Below, one piece after another: positions 52,450 through 62,268 of a DNA stretch of 64,000 nt (positions are counted from its first letter, which is position 1; each line of letters begins with the position of its first letter). The notes beneath the pieces were generated by a model. It saw only the letters and a list, made by a program, of their open reading frames with translations. It did no database searches and was not told the DNA's origin. This DNA is from Aminobacter aganoensis (lineage in GTDB: Bacteria > Pseudomonadota > Alphaproteobacteria > Rhizobiales > Rhizobiaceae). The DNA lies in NCBI RefSeq assembly GCF_014206975.1, contig NZ_JACHOU010000003.1, positions 1 to 64,000 on the forward strand, read 5' to 3'. The translations under genes were made by a program, and so were the position numbers.

Positions 52450-53948
52450 CACTGCCGGGGCAGGTTACAGGGTTGATGCTGGCGGCGACATTGTTTGCCG
52501 CCGCGCCTGCTCTTGCCCAGACCAACGATCCCAGCCTGACGCCGCAGCAGCTGGATTGCCTCAACCGAACGACTGCCGCAACAAGCGTCGATTGCCTGCA
52601 GCCCGGCGCCGGCCCGACGCCAGGCGGCCCGGCCGATGGTAGCGGAATCCCGCCCCGGGCGGTCGGCTTGCCCGAATTGCTCGTCGACCTCTTTCCCAAT
52701 CCCGGCGACTTTCCCGGTGTCGCATCCGGCGGGCAGGCAGCTGTTCCGGTGCCGACGCCAAACCCGCTGCGCGACCCGGCCGCCGCAAGCCCCGATCCGT
52801 CTGGTGGCGGCACCCAGGCGGGCGGAACGCCGACACCGCCGCCACCTGATGTGCCTCCGCCCGGAGCGGCGATCATCGCACCGCCGCGTGCCATAGCGGG
52901 CGCCTTCGTGCCCGACGAGGTGCTGGTCACCGTTGATGGCGGTGCGCCTGTCGCCCAGGCTGTCGCTGCCGCCTATGGCCTGGAAATCCGGTCGCAGCGA
53001 CTGTCGGCCCTGCTCGGCACCAGTCTCGTCCGCTACGGCATCCCCGATGGCCGTCCGGTCGGCACGGTGCTTGCGCAGCTCGCCGGCGACGGCCGCACCA
53101 CGACACGCGAGCCCAATCACATCTACGAGTTGCAGCAGGCGGCAGCGGTGCCCAATTTCGCCTTCCAGCGTATCGCGCTCGACGAGGCCGCCGCTAATGG
53201 CGAGAACGTCAGCGTCGCGGTCATCGACACCGCCATCGACGACACCCATCCGGCGCTGAAGGGCGTTGTCGCGGGGAGCTTCGACGCCATGCCGGGGGTG
53301 ACCGTCACCGCCCGCGACCATGCCACCTCGGTCGCCGGCCTGATCGCCGGCACGGGGCCGTTCAAGGGCATGGCGCCGGGCTCGAAGATCTTCCATGCCC
53401 GCGCCTTCGAAGGCGGCAAGTCCAACATGGAGATCATTCTCAACGCGCTCGACTGGGCCGCCGAGCAGAACGTCCAGATCGTCAACATGAGCTTCGTCGG
53501 GCCCAAGAACGCGCTGCTGGAGCAGGCCAGCCGTGGCGCCCGCGCCCGCGGCATGATCTTGGTCGCTGCCGCTGGCAACAATGGTCCCGGCGCGCCCTAT
53601 GGCTACCCTGCTGCCTACAAGGGTGTCATCGCGGTGACGGCGACCGACGCCAAGGACGCGCTGATGAAGCAGGCCAATCGCGGGCCTTATGTCTACATCT
53701 CGGCCCCCGGCGTCGATCTCATGGCGCCGGTCGGCGGCGGCACCGACCTGGTGACGGGCACCTCGTTTGCCGCAGCCGTGGTCAGCGGCGCGATCGCTAA
53801 CCTGCTGCACAATGAGCCTGGGCGCTCGGCCGACTCGATCGAAAAGGCGCTCGCCGCCACGGCCACCGACCTTGGCGACAAGGGCCGCGACACCGATTTC
53901 GGTTTCGGCCTGATCAACACCAAGGCCGCCGAAGCCGCCCGGGAGTAG
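52446..53948 (+). CDS. Secreted subtilisin-like serine protease (S8 family)
   Basis: A 500-residue exported protease. The signal peptide ends near APALAQ; a long Pro/Gly-rich linker (about 55-150) precedes a prodomain-like segment (FVPDEVLVTVDG, about 154-226). The catalytic triad is complete: D261 (VAVIDTAID), H292 (RDHATSVAG) and S440 (GTSFAAAVVSG), with oxyanion N378 (AAAGNNG). It overlaps the anti-sigma stop by ATGA, so sigma, anti-sigma and protease form one coupled unit. Two Cys (38, 50) near the mature N-terminus could pair. The substrate may be a surface or secreted protein, or the anti-sigma factor itself. Confidence 0.9.
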   Translation: MTLPGQVTGLMLAATLFAAAPALAQTNDPSLTPQQLDCLNRTTAATSVDCLQPGAGPTPGGPADGSGIPPRAVGLPELLVDLFPNPGDFPGVASGGQAAVPVPTPNPLRDPAAASPDPSGGGTQAGGTPTPPPPDVPPPGAAIIAPPRAIAGAFVPDEVLVTVDGGAPVAQAVAAAYGLEIRSQRLSALLGTSLVRYGIPDGRPVGTVLAQLAGDGRTTTREPNHIYELQQAAAVPNFAFQRIALDEAAANGENVSVAVIDTAIDDTHPALKGVVAGSFDAMPGVTVTARDHATSVAGLIAGTGPFKGMAPGSKIFHARAFEGGKSNMEIILNALDWAAEQNVQIVNMSFVGPKNALLEQASRGARARGMILVAAAGNNGPGAPYGYPAAYKGVIAVTATDAKDALMKQANRGPYVYISAPGVDLMAPVGGGTDLVTGTSFAAAVVSGAIANLLHNEPGRSADSIEKALAATATDLGDKGRDTDFGFGLINTKAAEAARE

Positions 53949-53957
53949 GGGCTCGCC

Positions 53958-54209
53958 TCAGTCCGGCTTGCTTTCCTCTTCGAAGGTCACCGCGACGTCG
54001 GCATTGGCCGACAGGCGCACCTTATTCCCCTCGGTCTCTGCAACGAGCGCCATGGAGATGTAGTGATGATGGCCGCGATGGCTGCCTTCGCCGCTGTCCC
54101 GTTTCGTGAGCTTGATGCGCCCGTCCTCGACCTTGTCGACGGTGCCGATGTGCACGCCGTCGGCGCCGATGACTTCCATGTGCTCGCGAATTGCTGTGCT
54201 GGCTGACAC
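53958..54209 (-). CDS. DUF2171 domain-containing protein
   Basis: An 83-residue soluble protein with the DUF2171 pattern: REHMEVIGADGVHIGTVDKVEDGRIKLTKRD and the H-x-H-rich GSHRGHHHYISM, resembling PRC-barrel-like domains. GTG 54209 is chosen because AGGAG (54217-54221 on the plus strand as CTCCT) lies seven bases upstream; a longer reading would use untypical residues and cross the shared regulatory region. It diverges from sitA and might share the manganese operator at 54306-54322. Its end converges on the protease gene. Confidence 0.78.
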   Translation of the reverse strand: MSASTAIREHMEVIGADGVHIGTVDKVEDGRIKLTKRDSGEGSHRGHHHYISMALVAETEGNKVRLSANADVAVTFEEESKPD

Positions 54210-54305
54210 GACCGTTCTCCTTGTCTGGGATTGCAAACGAAAACGCGCTAGGTCCCGATTGGATGCACGGATCGAACTTGCCTTGGCCGAAATTCGCACT
54301 TCTTG

Positions 54306-54322
54306 TTGCAAACGATTTGCAA
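54306..54322. promoter_or_regulatory. Mur-type palindrome (manganese operator) upstream of sitA
   Basis: TTGCAAA-CGA-TTTGCAA, a perfect 7-bp inverted repeat. In rhizobia the Fur-family regulator Mur represses sitABCD when manganese is sufficient, and this palindrome looks like its recognition site. It lies 86 bp upstream of the sitA start. A TTGCAAACGA half-site at 54231-54240, nearer the DUF2171 gene, may extend control to that gene. Confidence 0.7.
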
Positions 54323-54407
54323 TTGCATTGACAGGCAGGCCGGCTGCCATTAGGTAATGGCAACGTATCTGCCGCCTGAGCGGCGCGCATTCTCGAACGG
54401 GACCCCC

Positions 54408-55316
54408 ATGACAGCGCTACGCACCACCCTTGCCGCCATCGCCATGCTCGCGGCCATGCTCGGGCTTTCGGCCTGCTCCCAGGACAGCGAAGCCGGCGGC
54501 AAGATGAAAGTGGTGACCACTTTCACCGTCATCGCCGACATCGCCCGCAACGTCGCCGGCGACGTTGCCGAGGTGGAATCGATTACCAAGCCCAATGCCG
54601 AGATCCACAACTATCAGCCGACGCCGGGCGACATCATGCGCGCCCAGAAGGCCGACCTGGTGCTGTGGAACGGGCTGAACCTCGAGCTGTGGTTCGAGAA
54701 GTTCTTCGAAAACCTCGATGGCGTCGCGCAGGCCGTCGTCTCCGACGGGGTGACGCCGATGGGCATTGCCGAGGGCCCCTATACCGGCAAGCCCAACCCG
54801 CATGCCTGGATGTCGCCCGAGGCGGCGCTGGTCTATGTCGAGAACATCCGCAAGGCCTTCGCCGAGAAGGACCCTGCCAATGCCGAGACCTATGCCAAGA
54901 ACGCCGCCGCTTATGCGGAGAAGATCAAGGCAACGGTCGCGCCGATCCACACGGCCATCGAGACCATTCCCGAGCAGCGCCGCTGGCTCGCCACCAGCGA
55001 GGGCGCATTTTCCTACCTCGCCCGCGATTTCGGCTTGAAGGAGGTCTATCTTTGGCCGATCAATGCCGACCAGCAAGGTACGCCCCAGCAGGTGCGCAAG
55101 GTGATCGACCTCGTCAAGGCCAACGGCATCCCGGCGATGTTCAGCGAAAGCACGGTGTCGTCCAAGCCGGCCGAGCAGGTGGCGCGGGAAACCGGCGCCA
55201 AATATGGCGGCGTGCTCTATGTCGACTCGCTGAGCGACGAAGGCGGCCCGGTGCCGACCTATCTCGACCTGCTCAGCGTCACAACCCAGACCATCGTCAA
55301 GGGACTTGCCCAATGA
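54408..55316 (+). CDS. sitA: Manganese/iron ABC transporter substrate-binding protein SitA
   Basis: A 302-residue cluster-9 (TroA/SitA-type) metal-binding lipoprotein-like protein. The signal has a lipobox-like LGLSAC with C23. Metal ligands are recognisable: His in [11 protein letters not shown], His in [10 protein letters not shown], Glu in MFSESTVSS and Asp in [11 protein letters not shown], the set of Mn(II)/Fe(II)-binding proteins. ATG 54408 (MTALRTTL) gives a proper signal; an ATG 51 nt upstream adds a polar stretch. Its stop overlaps sitB by ATGA. First gene of sitABCD, preceded by a Mur-type palindrome. Confidence 0.95.
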   Translation: MTALRTTLAAIAMLAAMLGLSACSQDSEAGGKMKVVTTFTVIADIARNVAGDVAEVESITKPNAEIHNYQPTPGDIMRAQKADLVLWNGLNLELWFEKFFENLDGVAQAVVSDGVTPMGIAEGPYTGKPNPHAWMSPEAALVYVENIRKAFAEKDPANAETYAKNAAAYAEKIKATVAPIHTAIETIPEQRRWLATSEGAFSYLARDFGLKEVYLWPINADQQGTPQQVRKVIDLVKANGIPAMFSESTVSSKPAEQVARETGAKYGGVLYVDSLSDEGGPVPTYLDLLSVTTQTIVKGLAQ

Positions 55317-56227
55317 ACGTGCCGCTGAAGGGCCGCCCCGCGGCCCAGGTGCAGGCCGGCGACGGCCTGAGCGTCGACAACATCTCTGTGACCTACCGCA
55401 ACGGCCACACCGCCCTGCGCAACGCTTCCTTCGCCATTCCGCGCGGCACCATCACGGCGCTGGTCGGCGTCAACGGCTCGGGCAAGTCGACCCTGTTCAA
55501 GTCGATCATGGGCTTCGTCCCGCTCGCCACCGGCAGCGTCGAGATATTGGGCCATCCCGGCCGCGAGGCGCTGAGGAAAAACCTCGTCGCCTATGTGCCG
55601 CAGAGCGAGGACGTCGACTGGAATTTTCCGGTCCTGGTCGAGGACGTGGTGATGATGGGCCGCTACGGCCACATGAACTTCCTGCGCATGACGCGCGGCA
55701 TCGATCGCGAGGCGGTGGATGCCGCGCTCGAACGCGTCGGCATGGCCGACTTCCGCAAGCGCCAGATCGGCGAGCTCTCGGGCGGTCAGAAGAAGCGCGT
55801 CTTCCTGGCGCGCGCGCTGGCGCAGGAGGGCGAGCTGATCCTGCTCGACGAACCCTTCACCGGCGTCGACGTGCGCACTGAAGAAGCGATCATCGCGCTT
55901 TTGCAGGGCCTGCGCGACGAAGGCCGGGTGATGCTGGTGTCGACCCACAATTTGGGTTCTGTGCCGCGCTTCTGCGACCGTGCCGTGCTGATCAACCGGA
56001 CCGTGCTGGCCGCCGGCCCGACCGCCGAGACCTTCACCAAGGCCAATCTGGAAAAGGCCTTCGGCGGGGTGCTGCGCCAGTTCATCCTCGGCGGCGCCGA
56101 GTTGCACCAGGATGCCGCCGACACGCGCCAGGTGACGGTGTTGACCGACGACGAACGCCCCTTCGTCATCTATGGCGACGGCGCCGAGAAGGACGCCACG
56201 GACAGGAAGGGCGGGCGCAAGAAATGA
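55313..56227 (+). CDS. sitB: Manganese/iron ABC transporter ATP-binding protein SitB
   Basis: A 304-residue ATPase with Walker [11 protein letters not shown], signature [15 protein letters not shown], Walker [13 protein letters not shown] and switch His in VSTHNLGSV. The 50-residue C-terminal extension beyond the ATPase core, including [17 protein letters not shown], is a common feature of rhizobial SitB. Start and stop overlap sitA and sitC by ATGA. It powers the SitC/SitD channel. Confidence 0.94.
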   Translation: MNVPLKGRPAAQVQAGDGLSVDNISVTYRNGHTALRNASFAIPRGTITALVGVNGSGKSTLFKSIMGFVPLATGSVEILGHPGREALRKNLVAYVPQSEDVDWNFPVLVEDVVMMGRYGHMNFLRMTRGIDREAVDAALERVGMADFRKRQIGELSGGQKKRVFLARALAQEGELILLDEPFTGVDVRTEEAIIALLQGLRDEGRVMLVSTHNLGSVPRFCDRAVLINRTVLAAGPTAETFTKANLEKAFGGVLRQFILGGAELHQDAADTRQVTVLTDDERPFVIYGDGAEKDATDRKGGRKK

Positions 56228-57084
56228 TCGCCACGCTCCTCGAGCCGTTCGGCTATGGCTACATGGTCAACGCCATGTGGGTGTCGGCACTGGTCGGTGG
56301 CGTCTGCGCCTTCCTCTCGGCCTATCTCATGCTCAAGGGCTGGTCGCTGATCGGCGATGCGCTCTCGCACTCCATCGTGCCGGGTGTCGCCGGCGCCTAT
56401 ATGCTCGGCCTGCCCTTCGCGCTCGGTGCCTTCCTGTCGGGCGGGCTGGCGGCCGGCGCGATGCTGTTCCTCAACCAGCGCACCAAGCTCAGGGAAGACG
56501 CCATCATCGGCCTGATCTTCACCTCCTTCTTCGGCCTCGGCCTGTTCATGATCTCGCTGTCGCCGGCCTCGGTGAACATCCAGACCATCGTGCTCGGCAA
56601 CATCTTGGCGGTGACGCCGGCCGACACGCTGCAACTGGCGCTGATCGGCGGCATTTCGCTGGTCATCCTGCTCGCCAAGTGGAAGGACCTGATGGTCGCC
56701 TTCTTCGACGAGAACCACGCGCGCTCGATCGGCCTCAACCCCGACAGGCTCAAGGTTCTGTTCTTCATGCTGCTGTCGGCCTCGACGGTGGCGGCACTCC
56801 AGACCGTCGGCGCGTTCCTGGTCATCGCCATGGTGGTGACGCCGGGCGCGACCGCCTACCTGCTCACCGACCGCTTTCCCCGGCTGATCGTCATCAGCGT
56901 TGTGATCGGCAGCGTGACCAGCTTCGTCGGCGCCTATGCGAGCTATTTTCTCGATGGGGCTACGGGCGGCATCATCGTGGTGGCGCAGACGCTGATCTTC
57001 CTCACGGCGTTCGTCTTGGCGCCCAAGCACGGCATGCTGGCGGCAAGGCGAAGGGCGCGGCAGGAGCTGGAGGCGGGGGCATGA
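56224..57084 (+). CDS. sitC: Manganese/iron ABC transporter permease SitC
   Basis: A 286-residue ABC-3 family permease with about eight helices. Typical segments are [35 protein letters not shown] and [27 protein letters not shown], the ABC-3 coupling region. It overlaps sitB by ATGA. A palindromic repeat in a 178-nt gap follows before sitD. Confidence 0.94.
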   Translation: MIATLLEPFGYGYMVNAMWVSALVGGVCAFLSAYLMLKGWSLIGDALSHSIVPGVAGAYMLGLPFALGAFLSGGLAAGAMLFLNQRTKLREDAIIGLIFTSFFGLGLFMISLSPASVNIQTIVLGNILAVTPADTLQLALIGGISLVILLAKWKDLMVAFFDENHARSIGLNPDRLKVLFFMLLSASTVAALQTVGAFLVIAMVVTPGATAYLLTDRFPRLIVISVVIGSVTSFVGAYASYFLDGATGGIIVVAQTLIFLTAFVLAPKHGMLAARRRARQELEAGA

Positions 57085-57108
57085 GCGAGTTTGTGACAGT
57101 CATCGCTG

Positions 57109-57224
57109 CCCCTCACCCTTGCCCTCTCCCCGTAATGACGGGGAGAGGGGGATCGCCGACGCTGCCGCTTCTCCCTTCTCCCCGTCCTTCACGGGGAGAA
57201 GGTGCCGGCAGGCGGATGAGGGGC
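57109..57224. repeat. Mosaic palindromic intergenic repeat, copy 4 (inside sitABCD)
   Basis: Same facing-module design as copy 1: GCCCCTCACC start, hairpin cores CTCTCCCCGT-AATG-ACGGGGAGAG and CTTCTCCCCGT-CCTTC-ACGGGGAGAAG, and GGATGAGGGGC end. It separates sitC and sitD, the only non-overlapping junction in this operon. Confidence 0.85.
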
Positions 57225-57262
57225 TTTGAAGGCCGCGTGTCTTCGCAACGCGAGGCACAGCC

Positions 57263-58105
57263 ATGATCGAAACCCTCACGCTCCCCATTGCCTTCCCCTT
57301 CATGCAGCAGGCCTTTGCCATCTCGCTCTTGGTGGCAGTGCCGATGGCGTTGTTGTCGTGTTTCCTGGTGCTGAAGGGCTGGTCGCTGATGGGCGATGCC
57401 ATCAGCCATGCGGTGCTGCCCGGCGTGGTGCTGGCCTACATCGCCGGCATCCCCCTTGCCATCGGCGCCTTCGCCGCCGGCATGACCTGCGCCCTGGCGA
57501 CCGGCTACCTCAAGCAGAACAGCCGGATCAAGGAAGACACCGTCATGGGCATCGTCTTCTCCGGCATGTTCGGGCTCGGCATCGTGCTCTACACCAAGAT
57601 CCAGACCGACGTGCATCTCGACCACATATTGTTCGGCGACATGCTGGGCGTGAGCTGGAGCGACGTCGGCCAGACCGCCGTGATCGCGCTGATCGCCACC
57701 GGGGCGATCGGCATCTTCCGTCGCGACCTGTTGCTGCATGCCTTCGACCCGCAGCACGCCCAGGCCATCGGCCTGCCGGTCAGGCTGCTGCACTACGGGC
57801 TGTTGACGATTCTGTCGCTGACCATCGTCGGGGCGCTGAAGGCGGTCGGCATCATCATCGCCATCGCCATGCTGATCGCGCCCGGCGCCATCGCCTATCT
57901 TCTCACCGACCGCTTCGAGCGCATGCTGACGGTGTCGGTGCTGGTGGCGGTGCTGTGCTCGTTCGCCGGCGTCTATCTCAGCTTCTTCATCGACAGCGCG
58001 CCGGCGCCGACAATCGTGCTTTTGATGAGCCTGACGTTTGTCGTCGCGTTCTTCGTCTCCAAGCGGCGGACCGAGCTGAAGCAGCGGCAGGTGACGGTGG
58101 AGTGA
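57263..58105 (+). CDS. sitD: Manganese/iron ABC transporter permease SitD
   Basis: A 280-residue ABC-3 permease homologous to SitC, with CFLVLKGWSLMGDAISHAVLPGVVLAYIAGIPLAIGAF and [30 protein letters not shown]. It likely forms a heterodimeric channel with SitC. ATG 57263 (MIETLTLP) fits the family start. Converges on the agl operon across copy 5 of the mosaic repeat. Confidence 0.94.
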   Translation: MIETLTLPIAFPFMQQAFAISLLVAVPMALLSCFLVLKGWSLMGDAISHAVLPGVVLAYIAGIPLAIGAFAAGMTCALATGYLKQNSRIKEDTVMGIVFSGMFGLGIVLYTKIQTDVHLDHILFGDMLGVSWSDVGQTAVIALIATGAIGIFRRDLLLHAFDPQHAQAIGLPVRLLHYGLLTILSLTIVGALKAVGIIIAIAMLIAPGAIAYLLTDRFERMLTVSVLVAVLCSFAGVYLSFFIDSAPAPTIVLLMSLTFVVAFFVSKRRTELKQRQVTVE

Positions 58106-58112
58106 TTGGTGC

Positions 58113-58226
58113 TCTTCTCCCCGTCATTACGGGGAGAAGATGCCGGCAGGCAGATGAGGGGCGGCGCAAGCGTTGCAGATTGCCCCTCACCCTTACCCTC
58201 TCCCCGTGAAGAACGGGGAGAGGGGG
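58113..58226. repeat. Mosaic palindromic intergenic repeat, copy 5
   Basis: Modules in opposite orientation: CTTCTCCCCGT-CATT-ACGGGGAGAAG with AGATGAGGGGC, then GCCCCTCACC and CTCTCCCCGT-GAAG-AACGGGGAGAG. It lies between the converging sitD and aglK genes. A second hairpin, CGGCGCTTTCAGCGCCG, lies just beyond at about 58256-58273 and could help end the agl transcript. Confidence 0.85.
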
Positions 58227-58302
58227 ACCTCGACGTCCAGCCCCTACCCCCGCCCCGGCGCTTTCAGCGCCGACCCTCCCCACATGGGGCAGGGCAAAAA
58301 GC

Positions 58303-59412
<1,110 letters not shown>

Positions 59413-59442
59413 GGTTTCCTCCCAGATTTCGTTCAACGTCGG

Positions 59443-61107
59443 TCAGGCGAAGCGCCCGAACCAGGCGCCGTAACCGCCGAGCCGGACCGCGCCGGCGTCT
59501 GTCTTTCCATCGAGCCCGTGTCCCGCCAGGGGCTGCAGGCTCTTGCCCCCGAGATCGACCGTGGCCGGCGCGCTGCCGAGATTGAAGACACAGACGATCT
59601 CCTCATTACCCTCGCGGCGGCTGAAGGCGACCGTGTCGCCCTGCGTGTCGAGGAAAGAGATGTCGCCCTTGGCAAGTGCCGGATGCGAGCGGCGGAAGGC
59701 GAGAAAGCGCCGGTAGTGTTCGAGCAGCGAGGCGGCGTCGCCTATCTGGGTGTCGACCGCCTTGGCGAGATGTTCCGCCGGCACCGGCAGCCAGGGCTTG
59801 GCCTTGGAGAAGCCGCCATTGGCCGCGTCCTTGTTCCACACCATCGGCGTGCGGCAGCCGTCGCGGCCCTTGAACTCGGGCCAGAAGCGGATGCCGTAGG
59901 GGTCCTGCAGGTCCTCGAAGGCGAGATTGGCCTCGGTCAGGCCGAGTTCTTCGCCCTGGTAGATACAGACCGAGCCGCGCAGCGACATCAGCAGCGCCGA
60001 GACCACCTTGAGATAGGCGGTGCGGTCGGCCTCGCCCATGCCCCAGCGCGAGGCGTGGCGGACGACGTCGTGGTTGGAGAAGGCCCAGCACGACCACCCG
60101 TCGCTGGCGGCCCTGCCGAAGTCTTCGAGCACCGTGCGTACCTTGGCGGCCGAGATCTTTTCCGGCGCCAGGAAGTCGAAGGCGTAGCACATCTGCACCT
60201 TGTCGCCGCCGGCGGTGTAGGACGCCACGACTTCGAGGCCGCGCTGGGAATCGCCGACCTCGCCGACGGCAGCGGCAGCCGGATATTCGTCGAGCACGGC
60301 GCGGAAGCGGGCGAGGAATTCGAGGTTCTCGGGCCGGCTCTTGTCGTAGATGTGGTCCTGGAAATTGTAGGGGTTCACCGCGGGTGCGGTCTGGTCGTTG
60401 CGCTCTTCGGGCGGCAGTGCGGGATTGTCCTCGAGGCCGGCCGAGTGGAAGTAGAAATTGATCGTGTCGAGGCGGAAGCCGTCGACACCGCGGTCGAGCC
60501 AGAAGCGGGTGACGTCGAGCAGTGCGTCCTGGACGTCGCGGTTGTGGAAGTTGAGGTCGGGCTGCTCGGACAGGAAATTGTGCAGGTAATACTGCATGCG
60601 CCTGGTGTCCCACTGCCAGGCCGAGCCGCCGAAGATCGACAGCCAGTTGTTGGGCGGGCTGCCGTCGGGCTTGGCGTCGGCCCAGACGTACCAGTCGGCC
60701 TTGGCGTTGTCGCGGCTCGCCCGGCTTTCCCGGAACCAGGGATGCAGGTCGGAGGTGTGCGAGATGACGCCGTCGATCATCACCTTGAGGCCGAGCCGGT
60801 GCGCCTCCGATATCATCACGTCGAAGTCGGCCAGCGTGCCGAACATCGGGTCGATGTCGAGATAGTCCGAGATGTCGTAGCCGAAATCCTTCATCGGCGA
60901 CTTGAAGAAGGGCGAGATCCAGACGGCGTCGGCGCCGAGGTCGGCGATGTGAGCCAGCCGCGAGATGATGCCCTTCAGGTCGCCGATGCCGTCGCCGTTG
61001 GAGTCCTGAAAGCTGCGGGGGTAGATCTGGTAGATCACCGCCCCCCGCCACCAGTCGCGATCCGCGGCGGGAACAGGATTTTCGATTTTGCGCACAGCGG
61101 ACTGCAT
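59443..61107 (-). CDS. aglA: Alpha-glucosidase (GH13)
   Basis: A 554-residue GH13 enzyme that hydrolyses terminal alpha-glucosidic bonds in sucrose, maltose or trehalose-type sugars after uptake. The conserved regions are visible: DSNGDGIGDLKGI, VMIDGVISHTSDLHPWF, GFRLDTINF with the nucleophile Asp, VGEVGDS with the acid Glu and AFSNHDVVRHASRW with the third carboxylate. ATG 61107 is the clean family start; a longer frame would run into aglG. No signal peptide, so it is cytoplasmic. It lies between aglG and aglK, as in aglEFGAK. Confidence 0.94.
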   Translation of the reverse strand: MQSAVRKIENPVPAADRDWWRGAVIYQIYPRSFQDSNGDGIGDLKGIISRLAHIADLGADAVWISPFFKSPMKDFGYDISDYLDIDPMFGTLADFDVMISEAHRLGLKVMIDGVISHTSDLHPWFRESRASRDNAKADWYVWADAKPDGSPPNNWLSIFGGSAWQWDTRRMQYYLHNFLSEQPDLNFHNRDVQDALLDVTRFWLDRGVDGFRLDTINFYFHSAGLEDNPALPPEERNDQTAPAVNPYNFQDHIYDKSRPENLEFLARFRAVLDEYPAAAAVGEVGDSQRGLEVVASYTAGGDKVQMCYAFDFLAPEKISAAKVRTVLEDFGRAASDGWSCWAFSNHDVVRHASRWGMGEADRTAYLKVVSALLMSLRGSVCIYQGEELGLTEANLAFEDLQDPYGIRFWPEFKGRDGCRTPMVWNKDAANGGFSKAKPWLPVPAEHLAKAVDTQIGDAASLLEHYRRFLAFRRSHPALAKGDISFLDTQGDTVAFSRREGNEEIVCVFNLGSAPATVDLGGKSLQPLAGHGLDGKTDAGAVRLGGYGAWFGRFA

Positions 61108-61112
61108 CGGAG

Positions 61113-62267
61113 CTAGCCTCCCTTGACCGAGCCCGCGAGCAGGCCGCGGACGAAATAACGTTGAAGCGAGAAGAACACGATCAGCGGCACGATGATGGTG
61201 ACGAAGGCCGAGGTCGTGAGGATTTCCCAGTCGCCGCCGCGCGAGCCGAGCAGGGCGTTGAGCTTGCCGGTCAGCACCAGCTGGTCGGAGCCCGAGCCGA
61301 GGAACACCATCGCTACCAGAAGATCGTTCCAGACCCAGAGGAACTGGAAGATGGCGAAGGAGGCGAGCACCGGGAAGGACAGCGGCAGCACGATCTTGAC
61401 GAAGATCTCGAAGTCGCTGGCGCCGTCGATGCGGGCAGACTCCATGATCTCGCGCGGCAGGCCGGCGATGTAGCTGCGCAGCAGGTAGATGGCGAAGGGC
61501 AGGCCGAAGCCGGTATGCGCCAGCCATATGCCGAGATAGGTCTTGGCCGGCACGCCGAAGAACAGCCCGACGCCGTTGTAGAGCTTGAGCAGCGGGATCA
61601 GCGACATCTGCAGCGGCACGACGAGCAGGCCGATGATGACGGCGATCAGAAGTGCGCGGCCGGGAAAGCGCATCCAGGCCAGCGCATAGGCGGCATAAGC
61701 GGCGATCAGGATCGGGATGATGGTCGCCGGAATGGTGACCGTCAGCGAGTTGATGAAGGACCGGCCGATGCCCTCCGAAAACAGCACCGTCTGGTAGTTG
61801 TCGGTGGTGAAGCGCGGCGGCGACGAGGCGGAGAAATAGACGCGCTGTCCGCGGCTGCCCTCGAACGCCTTGGGCGAGGACATGACGTAGGAGCCGTCGT
61901 CATTGACCTGCAGCGTCACGCCGTCGCCGAGATCTGCGACCGCGCCGGCCTCGTATTGCGTCGGCTGCTGCGCCTTGGTGCCGAAGGCCGTGATCGTGCG
62001 CGCATCGCCGGCGCCGAACAGATTGCCCATGATGTGGAACTTGCCGTCCTTCTCGACCTGCTTGTCGGCGGCGTCGGTGCGGCCGGCTTCGGTCTGCGAC
62101 GAGGTCGACAGTGCCGTCCACCAGCCCGAGACGATGAGCTGGTCCTTGTCGCGCAGCGAGCTGACCAGGATGCCGAGCGTCGGGATGGTCCAGATGGCGA
62201 CGAAGACGAGCACCGCGATGTGGACGCCGAAACGGCCGAGGAAGGACTTTCCGCTTGAACTGGCCAT
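61113..62267 (-). CDS. aglG: Alpha-glucoside ABC transporter permease AglG
   Basis: A 384-residue inner-membrane permease of the CUT1 family, longer than usual because of a roughly 130-residue periplasmic insertion after the first helix (about 40-170, rich in charged and polar residues). The EAA loop is SYIAGLPREIMESARIDGASDFEIFVKIVLPLSFPVLASF. Start ATG 62267 lies one base after the aglF stop. Pairs with AglF. Confidence 0.92.
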   Translation of the reverse strand: MASSSGKSFLGRFGVHIAVLVFVAIWTIPTLGILVSSLRDKDQLIVSGWWTALSTSSQTEAGRTDAADKQVEKDGKFHIMGNLFGAGDARTITAFGTKAQQPTQYEAGAVADLGDGVTLQVNDDGSYVMSSPKAFEGSRGQRVYFSASSPPRFTTDNYQTVLFSEGIGRSFINSLTVTIPATIIPILIAAYAAYALAWMRFPGRALLIAVIIGLLVVPLQMSLIPLLKLYNGVGLFFGVPAKTYLGIWLAHTGFGLPFAIYLLRSYIAGLPREIMESARIDGASDFEIFVKIVLPLSFPVLASFAIFQFLWVWNDLLVAMVFLGSGSDQLVLTGKLNALLGSRGGDWEILTTSAFVTIIVPLIVFFSLQRYFVRGLLAGSVKGG

Positions 62268-62268
62268 C

